Shown here: positions 1 through 10,498 of the stretch, one piece after another
Numbering within the stretch: the first letter of the stretch is position 1
How the letters are laid out: every line of letters begins with the position of its first letter
Assembly: GCF_000090795.2 (NCBI RefSeq)
Contig: NW_003546762.1
Span: 1 to 35,860, forward strand
DNA: 35,860 nucleotides
Source of the DNA: Amphimedon queenslandica
Taxonomy: Eukaryota; Porifera; Demospongiae; Haplosclerida; Niphatidae
Direction of reading: 5' to 3'
Program-made: the position numbers and the translations under genes
Notes under the pieces: model-generated
What the model was told of the DNA's origin: nothing
Seen by the model: the letters and a program-made list of their open reading frames with translations, nothing else
Database searches by the model: none

Positions 1-355
1 CAAATATAGCCATCTTCCTCGTAATAGAAACATTTTGTCTTGACTTGACATCATACTTCGTTGCTGGATGAATTGCATCTGTAATAGCCATTTGAGAGCC
101 CGGCTTTGCCTTTTTTGTGGTATTATTGATATTCTCTTCCATCTCTATAGCTTTATACTCAGCTGCATGTTGACTTTTGAGATGCTTTTTTAAATTAGTA
201 GGAAATTGGCCTTTAAACTCCTTGTTACAAACTTTTTCTGTGCCATCATCGCTAGAAGTGACAACTAGACAAAGAGTTTTATTTTCTTCTTTAATATACT
301 TGAAGAATTTCCAGACAGGACATCTTTTACTCCCCACAGCTGCGGCAGTAGCCAT
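1..355 (-). CDS. BED-type zinc-finger protein, N-terminal part (runs off window)
   Basis: The minus strand is open from an ATG at 355 to the window edge (118 codons, no stop); an in-frame TAG lies upstream at 376-374, which supports this start. The protein begins MATAAAVGSKRCPVWKFFKY and has the pattern of a BED zinc finger: Trp15, Cys29, Cys43, the stretch FPTNLKKHLKSQH and the pair His58/His63. BED fingers bind DNA and are typical of hAT transposases and of ZBED genes derived from them. Residues 70-118 are a lysine-rich linker. The catalytic part, if present, lies outside the window. It could be an active hAT transposase or a host ZBED gene. Several hAT-like short elements in this window make a transposase plausible, but no link to any one of them can be shown. 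Confidence 0.75.
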   Translation of the reverse strand, partial: MATAAAVGSKRCPVWKFFKYIKEENKTLCLVVTSSDDGTEKVCNKEFKGQFPTNLKKHLKSQHAAEYKAIEMEENINNTTKKAKPGSQMAITDAIHPATKYDVKSRQNVSITRKMAIF

Positions 356-517
356 GATTTGTATGTTAGCTAGCTAGAACTAGAAGCATGTGCTTGTCAC
401 ATTAGCATATTGGTGATATGCATTATGTATAAGTATAAGCTATATCATGCATGGTTCAATGGTTGCATGCATGTTATCAAATACACATCTAGATTATGCA
501 TAGTGCACATGCATGTT

Positions 518-640
518 TAGTACATTACGTGTAGTCAGGTTTAGTATAGTATTAGTTCTAGTACATTGCATGTAGTCAGGTTTAGTATAGTATTAGTTCT
601 AGTATATTGCATGTAGTCTCGTTTAGTATAGTATAGTTTT
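518..640. repeat. 41-bp tandem repeat, about three units
   Basis: Units start at 518, 559 and 600 and share TAGTA(C/T)ATT then GTAGTC then GTTTAGTATAGTA. The spacing is exactly 41 bp. The third unit is diverged at its end. It is followed by TTTAGTATAG (622-631) and CTATACTAAA (650-659), which can pair as a hairpin. The rest of 376-1231 is AT-rich with no gene seen. Confidence 0.8.
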
Positions 641-1231
641 AGTATTTTACTATACTAAAAATTGAGGTACTAAATAAAATACTGGTCCAACACTATTTTA
701 GACACAATGTCTCAAAAAATTAATGAGTGGGTGTGCTTCAACTATGGACAATTATTTTAATTTATAACATTATTTTAACAGAAAGTGATAAGCAATGCTC
801 CGAATATAACATAAAAATCATTTTAAGTGTTAGTAAATTGGTTACTATTGGTTAAGTGGAGTATGTATATCCAAATGAATGAGGTGTTTTTGCAATGTTT
901 TACTTCTCATTGTAGCCATCAGTTAACTTTTAAGGAGTTAATATTAATGCTCCCTTGACAACAGATCATGCATTGGTCCAGCCAAGACCATTACAACTGT
1001 ACTGGTATTATGCATATGGATAAGGCAGTCGATCAACTAAGCAAAAATCAGAAAAAATGCATACAATTTTGACTATAAGACAATATAATTAAACGTAATA
1101 ATGTAATACTATATAGCAAGAAAATTTGAACAATTACATTTGTGTAAATTTGGTGGATTGACAGTTCAGAATAAAACCACCAATAATAATTGCAATTGCA
1201 ATGGGCAGATTCCATTGTGAGCACATGATAC

Positions 1232-1275
1232 CATAGGCGGCTGCAGGGTCGGGCATTTAGGGGCAATGCCCGACC
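1232..1275. mobile_element. Fragment of a CATAGGCGGCTGCAG-ended element
   Basis: CATAGGCGGCTGCAG at 1232-1246 matches the left end of the complete element at 7600-7902 (CATAGACGGCTGCAG). It is followed by a perfect 10-bp inverted repeat, GGTCGGGCAT at 1247-1256 and ATGCCCGACC at 1266-1275. No matching right end is visible, so this is probably one end only. Confidence 0.5.
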
Positions 1276-1453
1276 AAAAATTCTGAACGGAAGTGTGACA
1301 TCATCATAGTTATTACATAGTTAATAACTGTTATTGTAATTATAATTTCAAATTTTTAATGAATATCTAATAATTATGAATGCATAAATGGCAGACTGAT
1401 AACAAAGTGATGAAGAGAGACTAAATAATGGAGGAGATGGTAAGACTTTGGAG

Positions 1454-1545
1454 CCAATCACAGTGGGCCACCACAGCAACACTATAAGAAGCATGATCAT
1501 TTCATTATTCAGTGCTATTTCAGTGTTCTTTTCTTGTCAGTTGCA
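1454..1545 (+). promoter_or_regulatory. Possible CCAAT/TATA promoter
   Basis: CCAAT at 1454-1458 and TATAA at 1483-1487 lie 88 and 59 bp before an ATG at 1546 that opens a spliced reading frame. The order and spacing suit a polymerase II promoter, but both motifs are short and common in AT-rich DNA. Confidence 0.3.
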
Positions 1546-1943
1546 ATGTCTAAAGGACAAGCTTCACTATGTCCTTTGCGAACAAGCCTGTTAAAAATGA
1601 ACAACATTTACAAAGTGAACCTAGTAAGTACAGTAAAGAAGTCAATAATACAGATTATCTCCTAATTTTGACTTAGTTCAGTCTCTTGCTGAATCAGTTG
1701 ATGATCATGAGTCTCAGTCTATATAGCCTAGTTGCTACTGCGGTTGATACAGCTACAGTTTTTACAGCTACAGTTGATGTACAGTCAGTTGTTGCTCATT
1801 CTCCTTCACCCTATTCTTCTAGTTCCTCTACTAATACTACTAGTACTATTACTACTACAGAAGTCAGGGTTGCAGCTACACCACCCACTACTTTATCACA
1901 GTCACCTTCACTACCAAAAGATGGCACTAAAAAGGGCGCATAA
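1546..1943 (+). CDS. Small two-exon open frame, Ser/Thr-rich, unrecognised
   Basis: Exon 1 would be 1546-1623 (26 codons, starting MSKGQASLCPLRTSLLKMNN), ending at the strong donor CTA|GTAAGT. Exon 2 would be 1677-1943 after ATTTTGACTTAG. Both exons are in phase 0, giving a 114-residue protein that becomes a Ser/Thr/Pro-rich linker and ends at TAA. In the +1 frame the same DNA stays open to 2115 and reads KKGCGQNCGALRTPNPSP with regularly spaced cysteines, so the annotated stop may be the result of a frameshift and the gene may once have been longer. The start MSK followed by a basic stretch resembles the start of the transposon-like gene at 3297, and it may be another degraded member. Function is unknown. 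Confidence 0.35.
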
Positions 1944-2115
1944 AAAAGGGTGTGGCCAAAATTGCGGCGCACTTCGCACACCCAACCCATCTCCTGTACC
2001 ACACCCATGCCCAACTAGTAGTCAAATCCTGCAGCTGCTTATGCGTGATACAGAAAGAAAATGCCAAAATGGCCCACTTTTGAAGCATTTCAGTAAGATT
2101 TTGGGCAAGAAGTAG

Positions 2116-3296
2116 CCTTAAGAAAAGCTGAGAGTGCTTAAAGGGCAAAATAGTAAATCCCCAACTTAAGAGACCTCAAATTATATTTAGGTGTATTTGA
2201 TGCAAAACCACTAGTTTTAGACCACCAAATGAGCTTTACGGTATTAATAATGTAATTGTATGCATGATCCAAACTTTTTACCATATAGCACAAGATTTTC
2301 GAGGCCTGTAAATTTCTAAAATTTCCCTAAAAACCTATTTTGCAAATTTATGCTGCCTACCCATCTTGTATCATAATAATTTGATTTTTGCAATAGTAAC
2401 TTTTGTGAATCTTCAACAAATCGCTAAATCTGCAAAGTTTACAGCCCTAAAAAATGTGCGCTATACAGTATCTCACAAAAGGAGTCACAACAAAAACGTT
2501 TTATACAATGTACATGGTATTCTTTCTATTACTTGCTTCTAGAGGTCCAACTGCAATGCATCAGCTTGATTATCAGTCTATCCGCATTAATGAACTCTGA
2601 AAGGTCTTCATTTACTTTCATACTTTTGTGTGTACTAATTAGTGACAAATAAATTGATATCACATCTAAATTTAGTATAATATCTACTCTGTCTTGGTCT
2701 GCAGCACAGTCAGCTACCACTGTTTTAATAGTCTAGGAGAGTTCCTCATCAGCTCTAATTAAATTAATATTCACATATTATATGTATTTGTGATTACAAC
2801 AAGGTAAAATTACACATTACAGTCAATTTACACGACTACTGTTAGTACTGTACCTTAAGAAGACTGAAGGAAAACTGCAAGCCATACCATGAATGATTAT
2901 TCTAATTGACGTTCTACTGTATTGAGCATGCTCAGAAGACAGTATGCTATTAAAAATCGCGTCTACCAGTGAGTCCATGACTGCTTGGGCCAGAGAACAA
3001 GATTTTTCCTTGATTTTTCTCGCCTGTATTGGATGACTGACTGCACTTCTTACACTACAGCACAAGAGAATGGTGTAAAAATCATTCTTTTGTGATTGAT
3101 ATAGGAGGAGTTTTGGCTGACAGAAAGAAGTAGAAAACCTGAACGGAATACGCACGTGTGCATGCATTCATGCACCCCGTAAAACCGTACTTATCAATAT
3201 TTTCAGCTCCTTTTGCTGGTTCCCAAGTCTTCTAATGGTAATGAAAAGCTCATTTAGGCTCTCAAGTAAGAAATAAAGTTAGATTGTCCCTGAGAA
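2116..3296. other. No recognised gene
   Basis: An AT-rich stretch. The minus strand has an open frame of 114 codons at 2823-3167 with no recognisable motif and no good splice signals, so I do not call it. At 2931-2942 the palindrome TGAGCATGCTCA occurs; it appears again near 24590. Confidence 0.4.
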
Positions 3297-6045
3297 ATGA
3301 GCAAGAATAGCTCAATTCGGTCAACCATTTTGACCAACTCAACCCTACTAACCAAGCTCTACCGCTTGGCAATAGGTGCAACTGCCACTAAGCCCATAGA
3401 GACTGTCTCCCAGGCTAAGGCTCAACTACTCTCTGCTGATGCTCATCTGTCATTTTCCAGCTTAGCTCCACTGATGATCAGTCAGTTGCTGCAGCACTTA
3501 GTTCTGCTAATGTTCAAATCCCCCAGCTGAACTCTACTGATGATGATCTGCAGCCTTCTACTAATGATCATCCTCATTTGTCATCCCCTCTACCCTCACC
3601 TTCTCTCCCATCCTCCCTTTCTTTGCCAATACAATCAAACAGCTAAAATACTACCACAAACAAGGCTGTTGTGTGTGGATCAATCCCTACCAATTTTGAT
3701 AGAGGTTGCTACCAATAACCAGCAATAGCTGAGCTGAGAGGTATCGAAATAGGTACTCTTGGATAGCTTGATCTGATCATATATTGTCCATTAAGAGCCA
3801 GTTGTCCATATTGCAAATCAGCTCTCATTAATGCTAACTCAGTTGGGAAAAGGAAACTTTGTTATTCCATACCTTGGCCAATGACAGTAGTAGGAGTAGA
3901 CATTAGGTGTCAAAAATGAAACTGACATTTTGTCTCATGACCCCACAAATGTTAATACACTCCATTCAGATGAGCAAGGAAAGAAGGATTTTGTTTCTGG
4001 TTAGGGAAATGCTACTCACATAACTCCAATATAGCTTCTGCTGTCTGGCTTAACAGTAGACCAGGTTAAGCACTTTTTGCAGACTGATATAATACAGCAT
4101 TATCTTATGTTGAAAATGAATTTTTTTAGCTACTTGGAACATGGTATGATGACATACATCTAAAAATCTACAGCATATACAATACCATATGGAAGTAATT
4201 TTACTTACAATGTGCATCTTTGCTTCAATAATCTCAATGTATTGTATTTACCTTCTTTCCATTTTGTAGGTAGATGCCTTGAATGGAGTAGGAAAAGTAA
4301 ATATTTTTCCCAGGAATTCCTTTCCTTAGTTTCCTTCCCATTTCATCCCATGCCGCTCTCATCTCACTGCTATGTTTGTGAAGAATACTAGGAAAATAAA
4401 CTACACATTAGCGTGAGTTGAGAGCAGTTGTTAGTAACCACAGTCTTGCAGTTGAAAATCAACACAAGGTTGTGAAGAAAACACTAGGGAGTGATGTTGT
4501 TGGTCAAACATTTACTATATGTGGGGACTTTGGTTTGGTTTGTGGCGTACATGTAGTTCCTGATACATCACTTTCTTTGGCAAGGAAGGCAATGGATGAG
4601 GTGATCGATCGACACAAATCTATTTCTGTTGTTGTTCCAAAATTATTGTACATGGATTGTGCCTGCTGTGGTTGTATTCCTCCCTTTGTTCCTTTCTCTC
4701 ATCCTAGTCCTTCCAGTTCAGGTCTTTGGCACTGACTATTTTCAGTAAAGCTAGATGCCATGCATCTTATGCTACGCATTGGATGGGAAATAAATGCTCA
4801 ACATTCAAAAAGAAAAAAATTTCTGATAGATTTAACCCAAGCCATTTTTAGTCAGAATGCTAGTGGTGTTGAAAAACTAATGGAAGCAAGAAGAGCAGCA
4901 AGGCAGATAGGACCACCAACCAAAACGAAGAGTCAAATTGATGTGTGGCGTTGTTAGTGAGCCACATAGTGTAGCAGAAAGGATGATAATACTACTTAAT
5001 GCTCATAGAGAGCTTGATGGACAGTGCCGCTTACAGGCAGTAGCTGCTGGATTAACAGTGGAAAACCTCACATTAGCTGACATTGCAGTACAGTCTAATC
5101 AGTCTTTGCAAGAATTTCCAGTTTTGATACTGAGACGCCATTTTCTTCCACTGTAACCACACCCATTTTTAATGGAACTTTTCCAGTTTATTAAAAAGTG
5201 GAAATTTTTTTATATGGATAAATAGGGGTGACGTACATGCACAGACAGACAGGCAGAGTTACATACTCGTCTACTTTATGTGGGGTTAGGTCAGGCTCGC
5301 CCATATTACTAAAAGGGTATTGGCGGTGTTTAGCCATCAGCTCATACACATCAGAAATGACTGTATTTCAGATGACCCAGAACATTTACCCCATGTTAAG
5401 GTAGGCACTATAAACTATCATTATAACTGGTAATCACCTTTCGCACTACCGATCTCTTCAAGGCACTAACAAAGTGGAAGCTGTACGATTGTACATTCTG
5501 CACTGAACGAGTTATAGGTACAGAAGTGTTTGATGCCAGATTGGGTTGGTAGATAGCAGGATATAATTGTAGGAGATTATGAGCTCTAGGAAAGAAAGTA
5601 CCCTCAGACAGTATGCCTCCCTAGGTAATTGTTGTTTTAATTACAGATTATGTAGTATTTATGTATGTACATGTATGTATACGCATGTACGTAGGTATAC
5701 ATGTATGCACGTACAATTTATGGATTTTTGTGCCCATTATTCCCTTTTATAGATACATGAGTTTATGTAACTCGTAATATTATGCTCAGAGTATCCAGAT
5801 TAGACCATACCTGCTCCTGGCATGAATCTTTACTTATGGTTGGCTTTGATTATGGTCGTTCTGTGACTGGGGAGTAGCTAAATGTCAATCTTGAATCTTA
5901 TGAGGAGGAAGGTGAGACTACTCTTCATCCAACTAATAACACAACTATAGATCCAGCTAATGATACATCTATGGTGGCAGTTTCTCGGATAAGTGCACTT
6001 CACAGCTTTATAGTTGCAATGCATCATACCTCCCATAAAACCTTT
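3297..6045 (+). pseudogene. DUF6729-like / DDE-type transposon gene, degenerate
   Basis: The reading frame starts at ATG 3297 (MSKNSSIRSTILTNSTLLTK), passes a Ser/Pro-rich linker, and reaches a cysteine-rich block near 3780-3950 (CPYCKSALINANSVGKRK, then SIPWPMTVVGVDIRC and HFVSHDPTNVNTL), which has the pattern I know from DUF6729 proteins. From 4420 it reads TICGDFGLVCGVHVVPDTS and PKLLYMDCACC, then KLDAMHLMLRI at about 4748-4785: three aspartates in an order typical of an RNase H-like (DDE) transposase core. Further matches are EPHSVAERMIILLNAHREL (4955-5011) and EVFDARLGW (5527-5553). Several in-frame stops fall where glutamine would be expected, and frame changes occur near 3470, 4738-4741 and 4940. 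The gene is dead as written. Family assignment is from memory of related invertebrate proteins; the DDE role is inferred. Confidence 0.65.
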
Positions 6046-7272
6046 AAGTAATCATGTTTTAAGTATCTCAGAGGCCTTGCGTGCTAAGGTTGCTAGCCTC
6101 CATATTATGGGTCAGAGGCTCAAATCATTCACAGCCTATGACTCCATTATCCTCCTTTGCTATTTGTTTGCCATCCCCAAGCTTCTTTATCTCCTCAGAA
6201 CTGCTCCCTCTTACCTCTCCTCCGTTCTTGCTGAGTCCCTCTGCACTATTGTTAGTGGTATCTGTAATGTATCCCTGTCTGTGACTGACCCAGCCTTGCT
6301 CCAAGCTAGTCTACCTGTCAAATCAGGTGGCTGGAATTCCGGAGTGCAGTACAGCTGGCACCTTCTGCCTTTCTGGCCTCTGCTGCAGTATCCTCTCCAG
6401 TTTTCTCTGCTATTCTGATTGCTTTCCAGTCCCCCTTCAGGGAGGATGCCCTTATTTAGTAGTCATCCACACTCAGTGATACCTCTCCTCCTTTGGATGA
6501 GGCTATAGGGATGCAGAGGGCCTGGGATTTCCACCAAGTCTCTGCTACCTTCACCTCACTTTGTGAAAATGCCTGTGATTCTATCTCTAAGGCCCGCTTG
6601 CAGGCTTTCTCTACTCCGGAGTCTGGCTTGTGGGTCATTGCCCTTCCTCTCTCTTCTGTAGGGCTCCGCATGGACGATACTAATATCCGCATTGCCGTAG
6701 GTCTTCACCTTGGGCTCCCTCTTTGTCACCCTCACTCCTGCCATCACTGTGGTTGTCAGGTTACTGTCTTTGCCACCCATGGTCTCAATTGTACACACAG
6801 TTAATGTCGCCATCTCTGCCACTCTTCTGTCAACTCAATGGTGCAGAGAGCTCTCACAGCTGCAGAGCTCCCATCTCATCTTCAGCCATCCAGCCAGGCT
6901 GGATCTGATGGTAAGAGAAAGGATGGAGGCACCATGGTCCCATGGTCATCGGGTAAGCCCCTTGTATAGGATGCCACATGCCCTGACACCGTAGCACCAT
7001 CTTATAAGAGCATTGCAGTTCATGGTCCTGGGTCTATTAAGGCTGCTGAGGTGAAGTGTGCTAAGTATGATGCCCTCCATCACCCAACTCCTTCACTACT
7101 GTAGCAATAGAGACCTTAGGTGCCATTGGTCCTATGTCCCTGAAGTTCCTCAGTCAGCTAGGAACTCAAATTAGGGAGCAGTCTGCTGAATAGTCTTCCT
7201 TCCCTTATTTCATGCAGCGGATTTCAGTCAAGGTACAGAGCGCCAATGCTGTATGTTATGGGGTATCTTTCT
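6046..7272 (+). pseudogene. LINE retrotransposon, 3' fragment (zinc knuckle + endonuclease-like domain)
   Basis: The fragment begins inside the C-terminal part of a reverse transcriptase: FAIPKLLYLLRTAPSYLSS, then LLQASLPVKSGG (6295-6330) and, one frame over, FRSAVQLAPSAFLASAA. 6493-6804 reads LPLSSVGLRMDDTNIRIAVG and a CxxC...HxxxC finger, CHHCGCQVTVFATHGLNC. Downstream pieces read SDGKRKDGGTMVPW and DATCPDT, the layout of the restriction-like endonuclease of R2/NeSL-type LINEs, and end with QRISVKVQSANA. Stops interrupt the frame at 6802, 6967 and elsewhere; a Trp in the endonuclease block has become TAG. The 5' end is cut at about 6045, directly against the previous gene. Known: CCHC plus PD-(D/E)XK modules end such LINEs. 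Inferred: the clade. Confidence 0.7.
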
Positions 7273-7368
7273 GAGTCTGCTTATCCTGACAAATTTTCCT
7301 TTTTGTAGCGATTTACTTAATTAGTCCTTTTTGTGCTTGTGTGTTACAACGACTGTTTTCTTTTTACC

Positions 7369-8039
7369 ACCTAAGGGCGTAGCCCTCAGGTTGTCCTATA
7401 ATGATTTCACCCACGTGTGATATATATTTCATTGTATGTCAACACTTACATGTCTACTGTAAACGTTGTATTGGAGAAATAACACGCCTTACCATCCACC
7501 CACCTACGCTCTGTAAGTGGGTGTGGTTACGGCAAACAAAATGACGGTTTGCTCACAGGACAAAGTTATGAGCTTCCTAACGGCAAAAGAACATAAAGAC
7601 ATAGACGGCTGCAGAATTTAGAATTTACCCAGGCTCATTAATTATTCATAACAATTTGGGGTGTGGTCAATTAACTAAATGACTGAAAATTAAAGACACT
7701 AGCCACTTGAAGCCAGTTACCTCACTAAAATAACTGTAAAGATGAACTGATACTGTGTATAAACAGTTGTGGTTATAAAAAATGAATTGTAGTGATAATC
7801 TGACTCCTAATAACAACGAAACACACCTTTTGGGTGTGGTTTTGATTAAAAGCTAGCTACCCAGGCATAGCCTGGGCATGCCTGGGCCTGCAGCCGCCTG
7901 AGCATAAAAATACTCTCTAATGTCTCTTCTGGAAACATAGGAAGGTAGAGAAAACCCTCATAAGTCGTAACAAGAATCCAGCTGTACTTGCAAAGTGGTG
8001 ATCACAATTATAGGAATAATTTTACACCGTTACGCTTGG
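7369..8039 (+). repeat. Dispersed repeat, copy A (interrupted)
   Basis: The sequence is collinear with 25150-25522: an imperfect palindrome with CCCTCAGGTTGT near the start, then TTGTATTGGAG, GTGTGGTTACGGCAAACAAA, GGTAGAGAAAACC and finally ATTATAGGAATA...TTACGCTTG. The extra 303 bp at 7600-7902 are a nested element. No coding capacity is seen. It is probably a non-autonomous mobile element of unknown class. Confidence 0.75.
7600..7902. mobile_element. Non-autonomous hAT-like element nested in repeat copy A
   Basis: Ends are CATAGACGGCTGCAG and, on the other strand, CTCAGGCGGCTGCAG (12 of 15 match). It is flanked by CATAAAGA (7592-7599) and CATAAAAA (7903-7910), an 8-bp target duplication with one difference. 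The undisturbed repeat at 25150-25522 lacks the insert and serves as the empty site. An 8-bp duplication is the hAT hallmark. There is no open frame. The right part contains repeated CCTGGGC motifs. Confidence 0.7.
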
Positions 8040-8149
8040 TATTATGATTATTGTTGCTGTTGTTAATAATAAAAACTAATAAAATAATACATAATTATTA
8101 TTTTACCCCACTCCACCCTACTTTGATCACAAACCATTCCACTTCCTCT

Positions 8150-10350
8150 CTCATACATTCTCCATTGACCTAGTGAAAGCTGCTAGCAAGTCTTTTCCCA
8201 TAGGTTCATCTCCTGGTCCTTCCGGTTTTAGGCCATCCCATCTTATGCAGGCTTATTAATGCCCATCCGCCTCGAGTAATCACCCAGTTCTTGTGGTTCT
8301 TGCTTCATTTTCCTCGGTTGCAGCTGCTGCTTGTAAGATTGCCACAGAAGTGATTTCTTTCCTTTGTGGTGCTAACCTTCTTGCTAGCTTGAAAAAGAGT
8401 GGAGGTATTCACCCAACTGTTGTCGGCAATCTTCTGCGCCGCCTTATTTCTAAATGTCTCTCTATTTTTGTTAAGTCTGACGCTATTCACAAACTCTCCC
8501 GCCTACAGCTTGGAGTAGGTGACTCTGATGGTGCCGACGCCATCACCCATGCTTCTAACCTCATTCATTCCGATGTCAGCATTCCTATCTCCTCCAAAGC
8601 AACTCTACAGGTCAATTTTTCCAATGCTTTTAACCACGTTGACTGCAATATGATGTTTTAGGAGATTCACTCCCATCTGCCATTCCTTGCTCCTTGGTTG
8701 GAATGCTGCTATGGGTCAATCCCTCCAATCCTCTGGTTTGGAGATGGAACAAATAGCAGCTGGTCCGGAGTGCACCAGGGGAATCCCCTGGGCCCCTTGG
8801 GTTTTTCTCTTACTCTCCAGCCTTTAATTGAAAAGATCAAGGCAGAGGTCTCCTCTCTTTCCCTCAATGCCTGGTAGATGGGACTCTGTTGATGGCTGTT
8901 GAAATTATTAATGCTATTGGTCCTGCTAGAGGTCTTTCCCTTAATCACAAGAAATCTTTGCTATTTCTTTCATCAGCCCTTATTATTCTAAGCAATCCCC
9001 TTTCCAAAGACTCCGCTGTCTCTCGCGAAAGCTTCATCCTCCTGGGGGCCCCCATTGGGTCTCACTCCTACTCCAAGTCAGTGGTCTCAAGGAAATTAAC
9101 ATCCCTGCAAAATGTACTCTCTCTTCTCCCTTCCCTAGAGGACTCCCAAGTGGAATTTACACTTCTTCATTCCTACTTGTGACTTCCGAAAGTTGGCTCC
9201 ATCATTCGCTCTTGTCCTTCATCCATTTTCTCAAGCTTTTACACTAACTTTAATTCCCTCATTGAGTTTTCGTTAGCAGACATTGGTGGTGCAGCCCTCT
9301 CAGTTGTCAAAACTTAAGGCTTCCCTGTCCACTTCAATGGGTGGGCTGGGCCACCGTGGGGCTACAACTCGCTCTCCTGCTGCTCTTTATGGCTTTCTTA
9401 GTAGGTCATTATCTCTACTCAAGGACTTACTTGGTCATCCGCTGGACATTTCCCCGCTTTTTGATTCTCTCTGTCCAGCTCTTGCTGCCAATGCTGCTAG
9501 AAGTGATTGGGTCTCGCATTCTGACATTAAACTCCCTTGCTCCCAAAGCATCCTCTCTGATTCTATTAATGTAGCTCATTACTCTCTTCTCCTGGACCAA
9601 GCATTAGACTCCGGTTCCAAGGACCTTGCACTCTCTTCATCAATACATTAGGCAAGTGTCTCACTTCACGTCATCCCCTCTTAGCAACTGGGCCTCCACT
9701 TCCTGGACCAGGAATTTCGGTTGTGCCTCCAGTACTGGCTTGGGGTCAAAATGTTCAATCATTCCTAGCCCTGCAATGTTTGTTCCAGGCCTTGTGACCC
9801 ATACGGTGACCACCAAGCTGGTTGTAATGATAAGAGAAACTTCATCAAAAAAATAATTCCCTTAGAAATGTACTGTTCTCTGCTGCACAGTCTGCTGGGT
9901 TGGCCCCGGTGATGGAGGTCCCATCACTCATCCCGGACTCCAGGCCCACTTATCTATTTCTTCCCTTGTGGCAAGGTCGTAAGCCTCCTGCCCTGGATGT
10001 GATGGTGATCTCCTCACTTGAACATGCCACAGTTGCTGATGCGGCATTTAACCAGGGAGCTGCTCTTGCTGTAGCTAACCTTCGCAAACAGTCTAGGCAT
10101 TTGGCTATTTGCACTAGGGCTGGCAAAGGGTTCTTCCACATTGCTGTAGAAGTTCTTGGTGGCTGAAGCTCCTGAACTGCATCTGTCATTTCCTCCATTG
10201 CCCGTTTCCAGAGCCAATGAATAGGTCAGGACATGGGGGAAACTTCCAGGCATCTGTTCCAGCGGCTTTCAGTTGGACTGTGGAGAGGCAATGCTGATAT
10301 GTGGGCCACATGCAGAGCCACCCACCCATCTGTCATAGACGGTCTTCCCT
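8150..10350 (+). pseudogene. LINE retrotransposon, 5'-truncated and mutated
   Basis: Reverse transcriptase motifs appear in order: SIDLVKAASKSFP and SSPGPSGFRPSHL (8161-8254), LKKSGGIHPTVVGNLLRRL (8390-8446), motif A LQVNFSNAFNHVD (8608-8646), motif B SGVHQGNPLGPLGFSL (8764-8811), then DGTLLMAVEIINAIGPARG around the remnant of motif C (8878) and LSLNHKKSLLF. Both catalytic sites look dead: motif A has Asn where Asp is required, motif B has GNPLGP instead of GDPLGP, and a stop and deletion remove the first Asp of motif C. The 3' part (9650-10350) carries a degraded Cys/His finger, an endonuclease-like ALDVMVIS block and a closing FQRLSVGLWRGNAD. The C-terminal domain arrangement is like that of the 6-7 kb LINE, but the sequences differ, so it is a second family. 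Confidence 0.75.
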
Positions 10351-10426
10351 GAAGAGCTAGGAACTTGCATTTTCTTTTTGCGGAGTTTTGTGTTTGCAGG
10401 TTTTTGTTTTTTGTTTCTTTTGTCTG

Positions 10427-10456
10427 CATAATAATAATAATAATAATAATAATAAA

Positions 10457-10497
<41 letters not shown>
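10427..10497 (+). repeat. (TAA)n tail of the LINE
   Basis: About 22 TAA units, with one AAAG break near 10455, start ~80 bp after the end of the LINE coding remnant. Short A-rich microsatellite tails are normal LINE 3' ends, so this marks its original 3' terminus. Confidence 0.8.

Positions 10498-10498
<1 letters not shown>

Noticed and set aside
2823..3167. 114-codon minus-strand open frame
   Set aside because: No known motif, no convincing splice signals or start context, and a composition compatible with chance in this sequence.
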